The notes under the pieces were generated by a model. It did not search any database and was not told the origin of the DNA. It saw only the letters and a program-made list of their open reading frames with translations. Shown piece by piece: positions 7,989-17,829 of a DNA stretch of 64,000 nucleotides; the first letter of the stretch is position 1; each line of letters opens with the position of its first letter. The DNA comes from Pelosinus fermentans JBW45 (lineage in GTDB: Bacteria; Bacillota; Negativicutes; DSM-13327), in assembly GCF_000271665.2 (NCBI RefSeq), contig NZ_CP010978.1, forward strand, positions 590,501-654,500, given 5' to 3'. A program made the position numbers and the translations under genes.

Positions 7989-9833
7989 ATGAGGAATTTT
8001 TTCCCGAAAACATTACGTTATCAAATGTTATTATTGATATTAATGATTGTCAGTGTACCCATCCTGCTGATCGGATATACGGTTAAAATACAGGCTGAAA
8101 AAGCGTTGCTGCAAGAAAAGCAGATAAAGCTGTTTGGTATTGCCAGGCTGCTTGATCATCATCTTGGCAATGGTTTTGATACAATTTTATCAGAAAGACA
8201 TATGCTGGATAAGAAACGTTCTGATAAGATAAAAGCCTTAAATGAAAGATTAGCCAGCTATACCGATATCGTTGCAGAGGTTAATACAGGAATTGGTGTG
8301 GGCTATTATAGTAAAGAACTAGATGCGATTATTACTTACGGACCTAGTGATACATATGCCAATAAAGTCGGTATTTCCATTGAAGAGCTGCATCCAGGGC
8401 GAAAAGTAATGGAGACAGGGCAGAGTATGGTGCAATTTGGTAAGTTGGTTCGGGGCAATATTATGAACGTTATGCTTCCCATTGAGCGAAATGGACAAAT
8501 AGTAGGATATATATGGGCCAATGAATTGACAGATGATGTTCAGGCTCAGTTAAAAGTCATGGACAAAAATATAGTTTGGTCTGTTTTAATTGGCATTTTG
8601 GTTGGCATGATGTTGACGGTGGGCCTGACAAACCGTTTCGTAAAAGATGTAGAAGAGATTAAAAGAGGGTTACAACGTCTACGATTTAACTTGAAGAAAC
8701 CAATTGTATCTATGGAGGGTGAAATCGGTGAAATTGTTGATGAGATTAATCATATGGCCCAATCTCTGATTGACGCTCGTTCTCTGAATGAGAATATTAT
8801 GTATAGTATTGCTGATGGCGTTGTTACTGTGGATACAGAAGGTATGATTACGACAATGAATCAGGCGGCTCAGCAAATAACTGGTTTTACTCTAGAAGAA
8901 GTGATTGGAAGACGATATAAAGAGATATTTCGTGAAAATGATCAGTTTCACAGTTTATTGTTAGACACATTGGTATCAGGAACAAATCATATTGGCATTG
9001 AAATTAATTATCCCGTCAAGGAAAAGTATATTTATATTAGCATTAGTACGAGTATACTCATCGATAGTCATAATAAAACGATTGGTGCGGTTGTTGTTTT
9101 TAAGGATTTAACCCAGCAGCATAGTTTGCAGGAGCAAGTATATAGAGCAGAGCGGTTAGCTGCCTTAGGCGAACTTATGGCGAGCATTGCTCATGAAATA
9201 CGCAATCCGTTGACGGCGATTAAAGGGTTCGTTCAATATTTGCAAAATGTGGATAGTGACGAGGAACGACAAGAATATATGCCGATTATCATTAAAGAAG
9301 TGGATCGTGTCAATCGTGTCATTGAACAATTATTATATTTTGCAAGACCTTATAAAACCCACTATATATGGGTTAATATCAATGAATTAATTGAAAGTAC
9401 TTTAGTGCTGGTTCAAAACAAAACGACTAGACATAAGGTGGAATTCCGTTTATTTCTTGCGGACAGTTTACCCCAGGTAGAGGCAGATGCAGAACAAATT
9501 AGGCAGGTACTACTGAATCTTCTCATAAATGCGATGCAGGCTATCACGGATAAAGGATCTGTGATAATCGATACATGGCAGCCTGATCCATCCTTTGTTT
9601 GTGTCAGAATCACCGATACGGGAAACGGTATTAGAGAAGAAAATCGAAAAAAAATATTTGACCCTTTTTTTACGACGAAGTCAGCAGGAACTGGCTTAGG
9701 ACTGGCAGTAGTCCAACGTATTATCAGTGCCCATTATGGACAGGTGGAGATTGAGAGTCAAGTCAACGAATGGACAGCAGTGACCTTGAAGCTTCCTGTT
9801 GTTCATCAAGGAGGCAAGCATGATGAATCATAA
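7989..9833 (+). CDS. atoS: AtoS-like membrane sensor histidine kinase
   Basis: A 614-residue kinase. Order: membrane segment (about 9-31), extracytoplasmic sensor domain (about 35-185) with Cache-like character, second membrane segment (about 190-212), HAMP-like linker, PAS domain (near 270-375), HisKA with the phospho-acceptor in ASIAHEIRNPLTAIKGF, and HATPase with GNGIREENRKKIFDPFFTTK and GTGLGLAVVQRII. This is the NtrB/AtoS layout. The ATG at 7989 is preferred because AGGA lies 8-9 bases upstream; 7986 is possible. It overlaps the start of the AtoC-like regulator and sits before atoDAEB, so sensing of acetoacetate or short-chain acids is inferred. Confidence 0.9.
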   Translation: MRNFFPKTLRYQMLLLILMIVSVPILLIGYTVKIQAEKALLQEKQIKLFGIARLLDHHLGNGFDTILSERHMLDKKRSDKIKALNERLASYTDIVAEVNTGIGVGYYSKELDAIITYGPSDTYANKVGISIEELHPGRKVMETGQSMVQFGKLVRGNIMNVMLPIERNGQIVGYIWANELTDDVQAQLKVMDKNIVWSVLIGILVGMMLTVGLTNRFVKDVEEIKRGLQRLRFNLKKPIVSMEGEIGEIVDEINHMAQSLIDARSLNENIMYSIADGVVTVDTEGMITTMNQAAQQITGFTLEEVIGRRYKEIFRENDQFHSLLLDTLVSGTNHIGIEINYPVKEKYIYISISTSILIDSHNKTIGAVVVFKDLTQQHSLQEQVYRAERLAALGELMASIAHEIRNPLTAIKGFVQYLQNVDSDEERQEYMPIIIKEVDRVNRVIEQLLYFARPYKTHYIWVNINELIESTLVLVQNKTTRHKVEFRLFLADSLPQVEADAEQIRQVLLNLLINAMQAITDKGSVIIDTWQPDPSFVCVRITDTGNGIREENRKKIFDPFFTTKSAGTGLGLAVVQRIISAHYGQVEIESQVNEWTAVTLKLPVVHQGGKHDES

Positions 9834-11199
9834 CTACACCATATTGGTAGTTGATGATGAAGATAGTGTACGAAAATTATTAACAGCTGTGCTTAAGCGG
9901 GAAGGTTACCATGTAGAGAGTGCCGTAGATGGACAAGATGCCATAGAAAAATGTGCTACAGTTAAGCCTCATGCGATTTTGATGGATATTCGAATGCCTG
10001 TCATGGATGGGATCGCTGCATTTAAAGAAATGAAAAAGATTCATCGCGGTGTGACAGTCATATTAATGACAGCTTTTGCTGCAGTTGAAACAGCGATAGA
10101 GGCGATAAAGCTTGGAGCTTTTGATTATCTTATTAAGCCTTTTGATATTGATGAAGTTACCTTATTGGTCAATCGTGCAATCCAGATACAACGTATGGAA
10201 AAAGAAATTACAGTACTGCATCGCGAACTTAATGATTCGTATCGTTTAGATAAAATATTGACAAACAGTCCCAAAGTAGAGGAATTATATAGAATTATTG
10301 ATAGGGTCGCCCAAAGCAATGCAAGTGTTTTGATAACAGGAGAAAGTGGTACCGGTAAGGAATTAATTGCAAACTCCATTCATTATAATAGCCCTCGCCG
10401 TAAGGGACCGTTTATTAAAATCAATTGTAGCGCATTGCCGGAAGGGTTACTAGAAAGCGAGTTATTTGGACATGAAAAGGGCGCTTTTACTGGAGCGATG
10501 ATGCGTAGAGCAGGGCGGTTTGAGCAGGCTGATAAAGGGACTCTCTTCTTGGATGAGATTGGGGAAATTTCTACGAAGTTACAGGTTAAACTATTACGTG
10601 TACTTCAAGAACGGGAGTTTGAGCGGGTAGGCGGCAATGCGACGATCAAAATTGACATTCGTGTCATTGCGGCAACGAATCAAAATCTAGAAAAAATGGT
10701 GAAAGAGGGAAGCTTTCGTCAAGACTTATACTATCGTATGAACGTAGTCTGTCTCAATTCTGTGCCTTTACGTGAGCGCAAAGAAGATATCAGATTATTA
10801 GCGGATCATTTTTTGCACAAGTTTTCTTACGAAAATGATCGAGGAATTCTTAGATTTGATGATGGAGCAATGGCTGCATTAGAAAAATATGATTGGCCAG
10901 GTAATGTACGGGAGTTAGCGAATGTCGCTGAACGGGCAGTGATCATGAGTACTGGAAGTGTAATTTTTATTGAAGATTTGCCTTTGCCCTTGCGGGATAA
11001 GAGCATGATTGCACAGAATGAAACTGAAAGAGACAGATATACAGGGCATACTCTCAAAGAAATGATTAAGGAAGAAGAATGTAAACTGATAAAACAAGCA
11101 CTGCTTCGCAATCAGGGTAACAAGATGAAGACTGCGAAAGAACTGGGAATCAGTAGGCGTGCTTTAATTTATAAGACGCAAGAGTATGAGATTGAATAG
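9823..11199 (+). CDS. atoC: AtoC-like sigma-54 dependent response regulator
   Basis: A 458-residue NtrC-family activator. The receiver domain (about 1-120) shows [13 protein letters not shown] and the phospho-acceptor in [12 protein letters not shown]. The AAA+ domain (about 140-375) has Walker [16 protein letters not shown], the sigma-54 contact loop GAFTGAMMR, and FLDEIGEIS. The C-terminus carries a Fis-type helix-turn-helix ([16 protein letters not shown]). The start at 9823 lies 8 bases after AAGGAGG and 11 bases inside the kinase gene, so the pair is translationally coupled. A -24/-12 promoter with an upstream inverted repeat lies directly downstream, before atoD, which fits a local activator. 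Confidence 0.95.
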   Translation: MNHNYTILVVDDEDSVRKLLTAVLKREGYHVESAVDGQDAIEKCATVKPHAILMDIRMPVMDGIAAFKEMKKIHRGVTVILMTAFAAVETAIEAIKLGAFDYLIKPFDIDEVTLLVNRAIQIQRMEKEITVLHRELNDSYRLDKILTNSPKVEELYRIIDRVAQSNASVLITGESGTGKELIANSIHYNSPRRKGPFIKINCSALPEGLLESELFGHEKGAFTGAMMRRAGRFEQADKGTLFLDEIGEISTKLQVKLLRVLQEREFERVGGNATIKIDIRVIAATNQNLEKMVKEGSFRQDLYYRMNVVCLNSVPLRERKEDIRLLADHFLHKFSYENDRGILRFDDGAMAALEKYDWPGNVRELANVAERAVIMSTGSVIFIEDLPLPLRDKSMIAQNETERDRYTGHTLKEMIKEEECKLIKQALLRNQGNKMKTAKELGISRRALIYKTQEYEIE

Positions 11200-11218
11200 T
11201 GTGAATATTAGTGTAAAG

Positions 11219-11238
11219 GTGTGAAAGAAAATTCACAC
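11219..11238. promoter_or_regulatory. Candidate AtoC binding site (enhancer)
   Basis: GTGTGAA-agaaaa-TTCACAC is a perfect inverted repeat. A further GTGTGAA half-site sits at 11199-11205. It lies about 110 bases upstream of the -24 element, a normal distance for a sigma-54 enhancer. Binding by the adjacent regulator is an inference from position. Confidence 0.6.
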
Positions 11239-11306
11239 TTCCATTAAAAAAATAAATAAGCTGAGTAAACGAGTCGTAGGAATACTAGCAGTGTTTATGC
11301 TAGTGG

Positions 11307-11345
11307 GCTGCCTTATCAAAAAAGATAAGGCAGCTTTATTTTTTT
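11307..11345 (+). terminator. Terminator of atoSC
   Basis: GCTGCCTTATC (11307-11317) pairs with GATAAGGCAGC (11324-11334), then TTTATTTTTTT. The T-run abuts the sigma-54 promoter of atoD. Confidence 0.9.
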
Positions 11346-11360
11346 GGCATGTATCTTGCG
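11344..11360 (+). promoter_or_regulatory. Sigma-54 (-24/-12) promoter of atoDAEB
   Basis: TTGGCATGTATCTTGCG has the GG and GC dinucleotides ten bases apart and close agreement with the -24/-12 consensus. The start codon of atoD is 43 bases downstream, leaving an untranslated leader of about 30 bases. Confidence 0.85.
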
Positions 11361-11402
11361 TTAGATAAGGATGTTGAAAATAAAGCAGGGAGGTTTGTTA
11401 AG

Positions 11403-12062
11403 ATGAACAAACATGTGACCATCGAAGAAGTAGGCCAATCATTTAAAGATGGTATGACTGTAATGGTTGGTGGTTTTTTAGGTGTTGGAACGCCTGAAGT
11501 ATTAGTGCAAGCGATTCTAGATAGAGAAATTAAAGACCTTACCTTGATCGTGACTGATACTGGTTTTATTGATAAAGGAGTGGGACCTTTAATCGTTAAG
11601 CGCTTGGTTAAGCACGTAATTGCCTCCCATATTGGTACCAACGTTGAAACCGGTAAACAAATGATTCAGGAGCAACTATCTGTGGAGTTAGTACCTCAAG
11701 GGACGCTAGCAGAAAGAATACGTTGTGGTGGATCAGGTCTGGGCGGTGTCCTTACTTCAACTGGCATTGGTACGATTGTAGAGGCAAATAAAGAAAAAAT
11801 CTGGGTTGATGGTGTGGAGTATTTAATAGAGAAGGCTTTAAGGGCTGATCTTGCACTGCTAAAAGCTAAAAAAGCAGATAAGGCTGGAAATTTAGTGTAT
11901 GACAAATCTGCTCGCAATTTTAATCCGGTAATGGCCTTAGCCGCTGATCTTGTTATTGTGCAAGTGGATGAAATTGTGGAAATTGGTGAAATTGATCCTG
12001 ATGAGGTCATGACGCCAGGCGTACTTGTAGATCAAATTATATGTATCGGAGGGGCTAGGTAA
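11403..12062 (+). CDS. atoD: Acetoacetate/butyrate CoA-transferase subunit A
   Basis: A 219-residue family I CoA-transferase alpha subunit. It transfers CoA from acetyl-CoA to acetoacetate or short-chain fatty acids together with AtoA. Visible landmarks are [17 protein letters not shown] near residue 20 and the glycine-rich [14 protein letters not shown] near 110. The start at 11403 has GGGAGG about 9 bases upstream. Its stop overlaps the AtoA start by one base. First gene of the sigma-54 operon. Confidence 0.94.
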   Translation: MNKHVTIEEVGQSFKDGMTVMVGGFLGVGTPEVLVQAILDREIKDLTLIVTDTGFIDKGVGPLIVKRLVKHVIASHIGTNVETGKQMIQEQLSVELVPQGTLAERIRCGGSGLGGVLTSTGIGTIVEANKEKIWVDGVEYLIEKALRADLALLKAKKADKAGNLVYDKSARNFNPVMALAADLVIVQVDEIVEIGEIDPDEVMTPGVLVDQIICIGGAR

Positions 12063-12724
12063 TGAATGCAAAAGAAATAATTGCTAGACGGGTAGCAGTG
12101 GAAATGCAAGATGGAGATGTTGTAAATCTAGGCATTGGTCTGCCTACAATGGTGGCAAATTACCTGCCAGAGGGCATAAATGTGGTTTTGCAGTCGGAAA
12201 ATGGTTTCGTTGGTCTAAGCAGCGTGGGTGAAGTTCCTGACAATAATTTAGTTAATGCAGGTGGACAGCATTGTGGTATTAATCCTGGCGGTGCGGTATT
12301 TGATAGTGCCATGTCCTTTTGTCTAATTCGCGGCGGTCATGTGGATGTCACTGTGCTGGGCGGATTACAGGTAGACCAATACGGTAATTTGGCTAACTGG
12401 ATGGTTCCGGGCAAGATGGTTCCTGGCATGGGAGGGGCGATGGATTTAGTGTCAGGTGCAAAAAAGGTTATTGTGGCTATGGAACATTCTGCGAAAGACG
12501 GTTCTTCAAAAATTTTAAAAGAATGCACTCTGCCCCTTACTGGTAAAGGGAAAGTCAATCTTCTTGTGACAGAATTAGGCGTATTTCGTGTAATTCCAGA
12601 AGGTCTTTTGTTGGAAGAAATTGCTCCTGGTGTAGAAGTTGAGACTGTGGCAGCTAGAACAGAGGCTGCACTCATCATTAGTCCAAATCTTAAAGTTATG
12701 CAGAATCTTGCATCACAAATCTAA
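12062..12724 (+). CDS. atoA: Acetoacetate/butyrate CoA-transferase subunit B
   Basis: A 220-residue CoA-transferase beta subunit. It carries the catalytic glutamate in the SENG motif (VVLQSENGFVG near residue 47) and the GLGIGLPTMVANYLPEG-type motif ahead of it. C-terminal VTELGVFRV is typical. It overlaps atoD by one base (TAATG), ensuring balanced subunit synthesis. With AtoD it forms the heteromeric enzyme in the cytoplasm. Confidence 0.95.
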   Translation: MNAKEIIARRVAVEMQDGDVVNLGIGLPTMVANYLPEGINVVLQSENGFVGLSSVGEVPDNNLVNAGGQHCGINPGGAVFDSAMSFCLIRGGHVDVTVLGGLQVDQYGNLANWMVPGKMVPGMGGAMDLVSGAKKVIVAMEHSAKDGSSKILKECTLPLTGKGKVNLLVTELGVFRVIPEGLLLEEIAPGVEVETVAARTEAALIISPNLKVMQNLASQI

Positions 12725-12744
12725 CTATAAAAGGAGAATCAGAA

Positions 12745-14067
12745 ATGGTAAATGCAATCGCAAAATTTTTTACCAACTTAGTAAATCGTTTTTTACCGGA
12801 TCCGTTAGTTTTTGCCATCTTACTTACGATTATCACTTTTGTGTTGGGTATTGCCATGACCCCCAACAGCCCACTAGATATGGTTAAGCTGTGGGGGGAT
12901 GGATTCTGGAATCTATTAGGTTTTGCCATGCAGATGGCTTTAGTATTGGTTACTGGACATGCTTTAGCCAGCTCGGCACCCATTAAGAAGGGAATGACTA
13001 AACTCGCATCCATTGCCAAGACGCCGGCTCAGGGAGTTATGTTAGTGACATTTATGTCTGCTGTTGCTTGCATTATTAACTGGGGATTTGGCTTGGTTGT
13101 TGGTGCTATGTTTGCCCGGGAAGTGGCTCGCCGCATTCCAAAATCGGATTATCGATTGCTCATTGCATCAGCCTATATTGGATTTTTGACATGGCATGGC
13201 GGTTTATCTGCTTCGATTCCTTTGGTGGCTGCGACAAAAGGCAATCCCATGGAAAAAATATGCGGTCTGATTCCAATTTCGAGCACGATTTTTACGCCTT
13301 ATAATATTTTTATTACAGTGGCCTTAATTATCACTTTACCCTTTTTGACTCGCATGATGATGCCAAAGGAAAGTGAAGTCGTTGCAGTTGATCCTGCCCT
13401 TTTGCAAGATGAGGTGGCAGTTACCAAAGTGGTAGGAAAAGATGCCACTTGGGCGGAAAGAATTGAGGAAAGTCGTTTATTGGCCTTTGTCGTAGGAGGC
13501 TTTGGTATTGTGTATCTAGGTATGTACTTTCTTCAAAAAGGTTTTGATATTAACGTGAATACTGTTAATTTGATATTTTTAACGGTGGGGATTTTGCTGC
13601 ACAAAACTCCTATGGCCTATGCCAGGGCGATTACCGCGGCAACTCGTGGCACCTCTGGGATTTTAATTCAATTTCCTTTTTACGCCGGCATTCAGATTAT
13701 GATGGAACATTCTGGCTTGGGCGGCATTATTACAAACTGGTTTGTGCATATAGCCACTAAGGAAACATTTCCGATTATGGCCTTCTTTAGCTCGGCATTA
13801 ATAAATTTTGCAGTCCCATCAGGTGGTGGACACTGGGTAATACAAGGGCCGTTTGTTATGCCAGCAGCTCAGGCCTTAGGTTCCGATTTGGGGAAAGCGG
13901 CTATGGCGATTGCTTATGGTGAAGCGTGGATGAATATGGCTCAGCCATTTTGGGCATTGCCTGCATTGGCAATTGCTGGTTTAGGTGTTAGAGATATTAT
14001 GGGATATTGTGTAACGGCTCTGCTGTTTTCTGGGATTATTTTTGTTGTGGGATTACATTTTTTCTAA
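12745..14067 (+). CDS. atoE: Short-chain fatty acid transporter
   Basis: A 440-residue AtoE-family membrane protein with about ten to twelve hydrophobic segments. Family hallmarks include LPDPLVFAILLTIITF near the N-terminus, INWGFGLVVGAMFAREVARR near 110, YIGFLTWHGGLSASIPL, and NFAVPSGGGHWVIQGPF near 350. It is preceded by AAAGGAG. Its place between the CoA-transferase and thiolase genes supports import of butyrate, acetoacetate or similar acids for the pathway. Confidence 0.93.
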   Translation: MVNAIAKFFTNLVNRFLPDPLVFAILLTIITFVLGIAMTPNSPLDMVKLWGDGFWNLLGFAMQMALVLVTGHALASSAPIKKGMTKLASIAKTPAQGVMLVTFMSAVACIINWGFGLVVGAMFAREVARRIPKSDYRLLIASAYIGFLTWHGGLSASIPLVAATKGNPMEKICGLIPISSTIFTPYNIFITVALIITLPFLTRMMMPKESEVVAVDPALLQDEVAVTKVVGKDATWAERIEESRLLAFVVGGFGIVYLGMYFLQKGFDINVNTVNLIFLTVGILLHKTPMAYARAITAATRGTSGILIQFPFYAGIQIMMEHSGLGGIITNWFVHIATKETFPIMAFFSSALINFAVPSGGGHWVIQGPFVMPAAQALGSDLGKAAMAIAYGEAWMNMAQPFWALPALAIAGLGVRDIMGYCVTALLFSGIIFVVGLHFF

Positions 14068-14118
14068 GCCGAGCTAATGGGTGAAGTAATTACATATAAA
14101 AATGGAGGTATATGAAAT

Positions 14119-15300
14119 ATGAAAGAAGTAGTAATTGTAAGTGCTGTACGTACTCCTGTAGGTAGTTTCAATGGTGCCTTGTCGCCTTTTACAGCTGTTG
14201 ACTTAGGAGCCATTGTGATTAAAGAAGCAATTGTTCGCAGTGGCATTCGTGCAGAGCAGGTTGAAGAAGTTATTTTTGGTAATGTATTACAAGCGGGTCT
14301 GGGACAAAATCCTGCTCGTCAAGCGGCAATCAAAGCAGGTATTCCTGTTGATACGTCGGCTTATACCATCAATAAGGTGTGTGGCTCTGGACTAAAATCT
14401 GTAAATATAGCAGCCCAGACGATTATGACAGGTGATGCGGATATTGTAATAGCAGGGGGTATGGAAAGCATGACCAATGCTCCTTATACTTTAGATAGTA
14501 AGGCACGCTGGGGATTGCGTATGGGGCATTCAAAGGTTGTTGATACGATGATTCAGGACGGTTTGTGGTGCGCATTTAATGACTATCATATGGGGATTAC
14601 CGCTGAGAATGTAGCTGAGGTCTATGGCATTAGTCGTGAAGAGCAAGATCAGTTAGCATCTGAGTCACAGCAAAAGGCGATCCAGGCAATTGCTGATGGT
14701 GTATTTAAAGAGGAAATTGTGCCTGTTATTATAAAGAATAAGAAAGGTGAGAGTGTTTTTGATACAGATGAATACCCTAGAGCAGGAACGACTGCTGAAA
14801 CCCTAAAGGGCTTAAAACCTGCCTTTAAGAAAGATGGTACTGTAACTGCGGGTAATGCTTCGGGTATTAATGATGGGGCGGCAGCTATTGTATTAATGTC
14901 TGCCGATAAAGCTAAAAAATTAGGGATTACGCCTTTGGCTCGTATTCGCTCCTTCGGTTCAGCAGGTGTTGATCCAAGTGTTATGGGGATTGGTCCTGTT
15001 CCAGCCACTAAAAAAGCCTTGGCTAAAGCAGGTTTAACTGTAGCTGATTTGGACTTAATTGAAGCCAACGAGGCTTTTGCAGCTCAGTTTTTAGCGGTAG
15101 GCAAAGAGCTTGGTTTTGCTAAAGAAAAGGTGAATATCCGCGGTGGTGCAATTGCTCTTGGACATCCAATAGGAGCTAGTGGAGCGCGTATATTGGTAAC
15201 GCTGTTACATGGAATGAAGCAAAAGGATGCAAAAATAGGATTGGCAACCTTATGCATTGGCGGCGGGCAGGGCGTAGCAACAATTGTAGAGTTGATATAA
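14119..15300 (+). CDS. atoB: Acetyl-CoA acetyltransferase (thiolase)
   Basis: A 393-residue thiolase that interconverts acetoacetyl-CoA and two acetyl-CoA. All catalytic regions are present: nucleophilic cysteine in [12 protein letters not shown] near residue 88, [18 protein letters not shown], the histidine in [16 protein letters not shown] near 348, and the second cysteine in LCIGGGQG near 378. The length is normal. A GGAGG site precedes the ATG. Last gene of the ato operon; transcription ends at the long hairpin after it. Confidence 0.96.
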   Translation: MKEVVIVSAVRTPVGSFNGALSPFTAVDLGAIVIKEAIVRSGIRAEQVEEVIFGNVLQAGLGQNPARQAAIKAGIPVDTSAYTINKVCGSGLKSVNIAAQTIMTGDADIVIAGGMESMTNAPYTLDSKARWGLRMGHSKVVDTMIQDGLWCAFNDYHMGITAENVAEVYGISREEQDQLASESQQKAIQAIADGVFKEEIVPVIIKNKKGESVFDTDEYPRAGTTAETLKGLKPAFKKDGTVTAGNASGINDGAAAIVLMSADKAKKLGITPLARIRSFGSAGVDPSVMGIGPVPATKKALAKAGLTVADLDLIEANEAFAAQFLAVGKELGFAKEKVNIRGGAIALGHPIGASGARILVTLLHGMKQKDAKIGLATLCIGGGQGVATIVELI

Positions 15301-15363
15301 ACATTTCCATTCTTTAGAACAGAAAAACATTTAAAATATGAAGAGTATCATTTAGAACTTTCT

Positions 15364-15415
15364 ATCATAATAAAAACAGGCTTTGTACAAAGACAAAGCC
15401 TGTTTTTATTATGAT
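15364..15415. terminator. Bidirectional terminator, 23-bp perfect stem
   Basis: The arms 15364-15386 and 15393-15415 are exact reverse complements around a six-base loop, with A/T runs on both sides. It serves the thiolase gene on the plus strand and the converging HD-GYP gene, whose last codons lie inside the right arm. Confidence 0.9.
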
Positions 15416-16467
15416 AAGGGGTAATCGGGAGTACACATTCGATTGATACTGCGGGTTTTATCGGTAGATAGATCAATCAGCTTTTGATCGAGAGTTTTAA
15501 CAATTGGATCATTGGAGTTAGGCGAAAAGAAAATAATCGTTGCCTCTTGTCCATCGCTTAAGATAACATTACTATTTAATAAAGAATCACGAACCTGTTT
15601 CGTAAACATTTGACAGATGGTAGGGTCAAGTTTGCCAAACATATCTTTTGTTATTACATTAAGAGCATTGAAAGGATTGCAATAGTCTTCTAGATAGGAA
15701 TGGTAGTGAAAGATATCGGCAATGGCAATAATTTTAGCATAGGGGTGAATTTTTGGACTGGAAATACCCATCGGGAAACCAGTACCGTCCAAATACTCGT
15801 GATGTTGTAAAACGCTTAAGGTTACTTCGTCGGAAATGCCTTTTACATTCTTAATCAACCGGGCTCCATTGATAACATGATCCTTTTCCGAAGTGGAACT
15901 GTTTTCGTGACTAATAACCATTTTTCCTATATCATGGAGCAGTCCCGCTAAGGTGAGTGCTTTAAGCTCCGTTTCATTATAATTGAGCTGTCTGCCGATT
16001 AATCCACAGATATAGGCTACCATGGCAGTGTGCCGTGCAATCTTGCTGGCTAGTTGATAATCGCTAATCAACAGGTAGTCCATAAGAGCTGGACCTGTTG
16101 TCAGTATTGAAGAATAGATTGCAAAAGAGGTGCTCTTCAGAGCCAGAACAGGAACCTTATTTTGGTTGCGTACAAATTCAAAGGAGCTGTCAGTAGAGGT
16201 TAGGATGGAATCATATTCTTGAAAGAACTGCATGCATTCTTTAGATATATCAAAAGAAGAGGATGGAGGCGGCAGTATAGCTTGGCTTTCCGATGGCTCG
16301 TGGTCATCCTCCGCATTTATATAGACATAATTGACATCCCACATACTAAGGAGCGAGATGGCCCGTTGACTTAAAACTCCCCCTGCATTTAGCAACGTTT
16401 TTCCAGCGGGAGTGATGACAGCATCACTGAGTATCAAACCAGGGCTTAGATTTTTAACTGCGACCAT
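15409..16467 (-). CDS. HD-GYP domain protein
   Basis: About 352 residues. The N-terminal part (about 1-60) has the VKNLSPGLILSDAVITPAGK pattern found before many HD-GYP domains. The HD-GYP domain holds LHDIGKMV (HD pair near residue 180) and LQHHEYLDGTGFPMGI (HH...DG.G.P near 230), the residues expected for c-di-GMP phosphodiesterase activity. No membrane segment. The start is uncertain: ATG at 16467 fits homologues but its AAAGGAG lies 21 bases upstream, while a TTG at 16488 sits too close to it. Function as phosphodiesterase is family-based. Confidence 0.85.
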   Translation of the reverse strand: MVAVKNLSPGLILSDAVITPAGKTLLNAGGVLSQRAISLLSMWDVNYVYINAEDDHEPSESQAILPPPSSSFDISKECMQFFQEYDSILTSTDSSFEFVRNQNKVPVLALKSTSFAIYSSILTTGPALMDYLLISDYQLASKIARHTAMVAYICGLIGRQLNYNETELKALTLAGLLHDIGKMVISHENSSTSEKDHVINGARLIKNVKGISDEVTLSVLQHHEYLDGTGFPMGISSPKIHPYAKIIAIADIFHYHSYLEDYCNPFNALNVITKDMFGKLDPTICQMFTKQVRDSLLNSNVILSDGQEATIIFFSPNSNDPIVKTLDQKLIDLSTDKTRSINRMCTPDYPLS

Positions 16468-16770
16468 TTTAGTAGCGATAAGAACCAACTCCTTTAATGA
16501 CTATATATAAATAAAATCGAATTATATACAAAAGAAAATAAGTGCTAATAGTAAGATTATACATGGTATGGCTAAATATCTCAAAATATTTTCGAAGAAG
16601 TACTGAATAATAAGATCTTTGTCCTATATCTATGGAGTAGATAAGTTTAAGAAAATATTAAATGCAGAGGACACAAAACATTTTCATGATTTTTTGCATA
16701 TTGCAAGAGGGCGGGTTATAATGAGGCTAAAAGATCAGAATGTCACTTATCGAGCATGGAGGCGAAAATA

Positions 16771-17523
16771 TTGGTATATTTTATTAAGTTTTTATATAGC
16801 ACCTTCTTATTTCCCCCGGGAATTATTATAGTGGGCTTATTTTTTTTATGTTTGTATGCCTTCCAGAATCATCGGAAATTAGCAAAAATAATAGGGTTAT
16901 TTACATTGGTATTTTATTTATGCACCATTTCAGTGCTAAGTGATCGGTTAATAGGAGCTTTGGAAAAAGAGTACCAGGTTCCAAGGTCAGTAGAAGGAGA
17001 TGTTATTATCATGCTGGGAGGTGGAGCAACGCTTGATACACCGAATGTCAACGGATTAGGCCATCTGTCAGGCTTTGCTGCCAACCGTCTTTTAACTTCG
17101 GCTCAACTGTACCAAAAGCTGCATATTCCTATTATCTTATCAGGGGGAAAAGTCTTAGAGACTACAGGGTGTGAAGCGCAGATCAGCAAGCTTATTTTGC
17201 TCGGATTAGGGGTTCCAGAAGAGAAAATTATTATTGAGGATAAAAGTCTAAATACTACGGAAAATGCGATGTATACGAAAGTACTACTGGAGAAGTATGG
17301 ATTTAAACAGCCTGTTTTAGTGACCTCGGCTTTTCATATGAAACGGTCTGTATTGCAATTTGAAAAGACACAGGTAACTGTTCTGCCTTATCCAACGGAT
17401 TATCAAAGCAATATAAAAAATCAATTTGAACTTCATCAATTGTGGCCTTCGGCAGGTGCTTTGCTAAATACAAGTTTGGCGTTGAAAGAATACGTAGGTA
17501 TTTTAGCAGTCAAGTGGTATTAG
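16771..17523 (+). CDS. DUF218 (YdcF/ElyC-like) membrane protein
   Basis: About 250 residues. Two N-terminal hydrophobic segments (about 8-30 and 35-55) precede a DUF218 domain with VIIMLGGGATLD, IPIILSGGK, the NTTENAMYTK motif and VTSAFHMKRSVLQFE. ElyC/SanA/YdcF relatives act at the envelope, some in cell-wall precursor metabolism. The TTG at 16771 is chosen because GGAGG at 16758-16762 is 8 bases upstream; that GGAGG lies inside codons 1-3 of an alternative ATG (16756), which itself has no ribosome-binding site. It stands alone. Confidence 0.85.
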   Translation: MVYFIKFLYSTFLFPPGIIIVGLFFLCLYAFQNHRKLAKIIGLFTLVFYLCTISVLSDRLIGALEKEYQVPRSVEGDVIIMLGGGATLDTPNVNGLGHLSGFAANRLLTSAQLYQKLHIPIILSGGKVLETTGCEAQISKLILLGLGVPEEKIIIEDKSLNTTENAMYTKVLLEKYGFKQPVLVTSAFHMKRSVLQFEKTQVTVLPYPTDYQSNIKNQFELHQLWPSAGALLNTSLALKEYVGILAVKWY

Positions 17524-17558
17524 TACCTTATCAGCCCTAAATCAGTGGATACTGACAG

Positions 17559-17645
17559 TCTATTCTCCGCACCCCTTCGTTGTCGTCGGTCGCCATACTC
17601 CCGGTATGCTTCCCTCCTTCGCCTTGTGCTGCGAAGAATAGCCTT
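17559..17645. repeat. GC-rich palindromic intergenic element of unknown type
   Basis: CTATTCTCCGCA near 17561 and the matching TGCGAAGAATAG near 17632 form outer arms; CATAC-tcccg-GTATG forms the centre. The block is clearly more GC-rich than its surroundings and unlike families A-C. A short reading frame through it (17545-17757) has no coding character. Confidence 0.55.
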
Positions 17646-17720
17646 GCCATTATCCTACCGTTTTAAAGCTGACAAGGTAATAAGTACAAAAAAAGGATGT
17701 AATTTAAAAAGGACTAAGTA

Positions 17721-17750
17721 TAGACATTTCCTATATAAGACTGTTACAAT
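17721..17750 (+). promoter_or_regulatory. Candidate sigma-A promoter of the radical SAM gene
   Basis: TAGACA (17721-17726) and TACAAT (17745-17750) are 18 bases apart, about 80 bases before the start codon. A T-rich hairpin (TAGTAG...CTACTA, 17769-17798) follows in the leader. Confidence 0.5.
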
Positions 17751-17829
17751 ATGCTAAGAACGTATATGTTAGTAGGTCGTTTTTTTTGCGATTCTACTAA
17801 TGAAAAATATTGAGAAAAGAGTGAAAAAT

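Noticed and set aside
16619-16831. Small reading frame ahead of the DUF218 gene
   Set aside because: No ribosome-binding site, no recognisable sequence, and it overlaps the real gene in another frame.
17545-17757. Reading frame across the GC-rich palindromic element
   Set aside because: Its sequence is dictated by the palindrome, is arginine/serine-rich by composition and lacks a ribosome-binding site.
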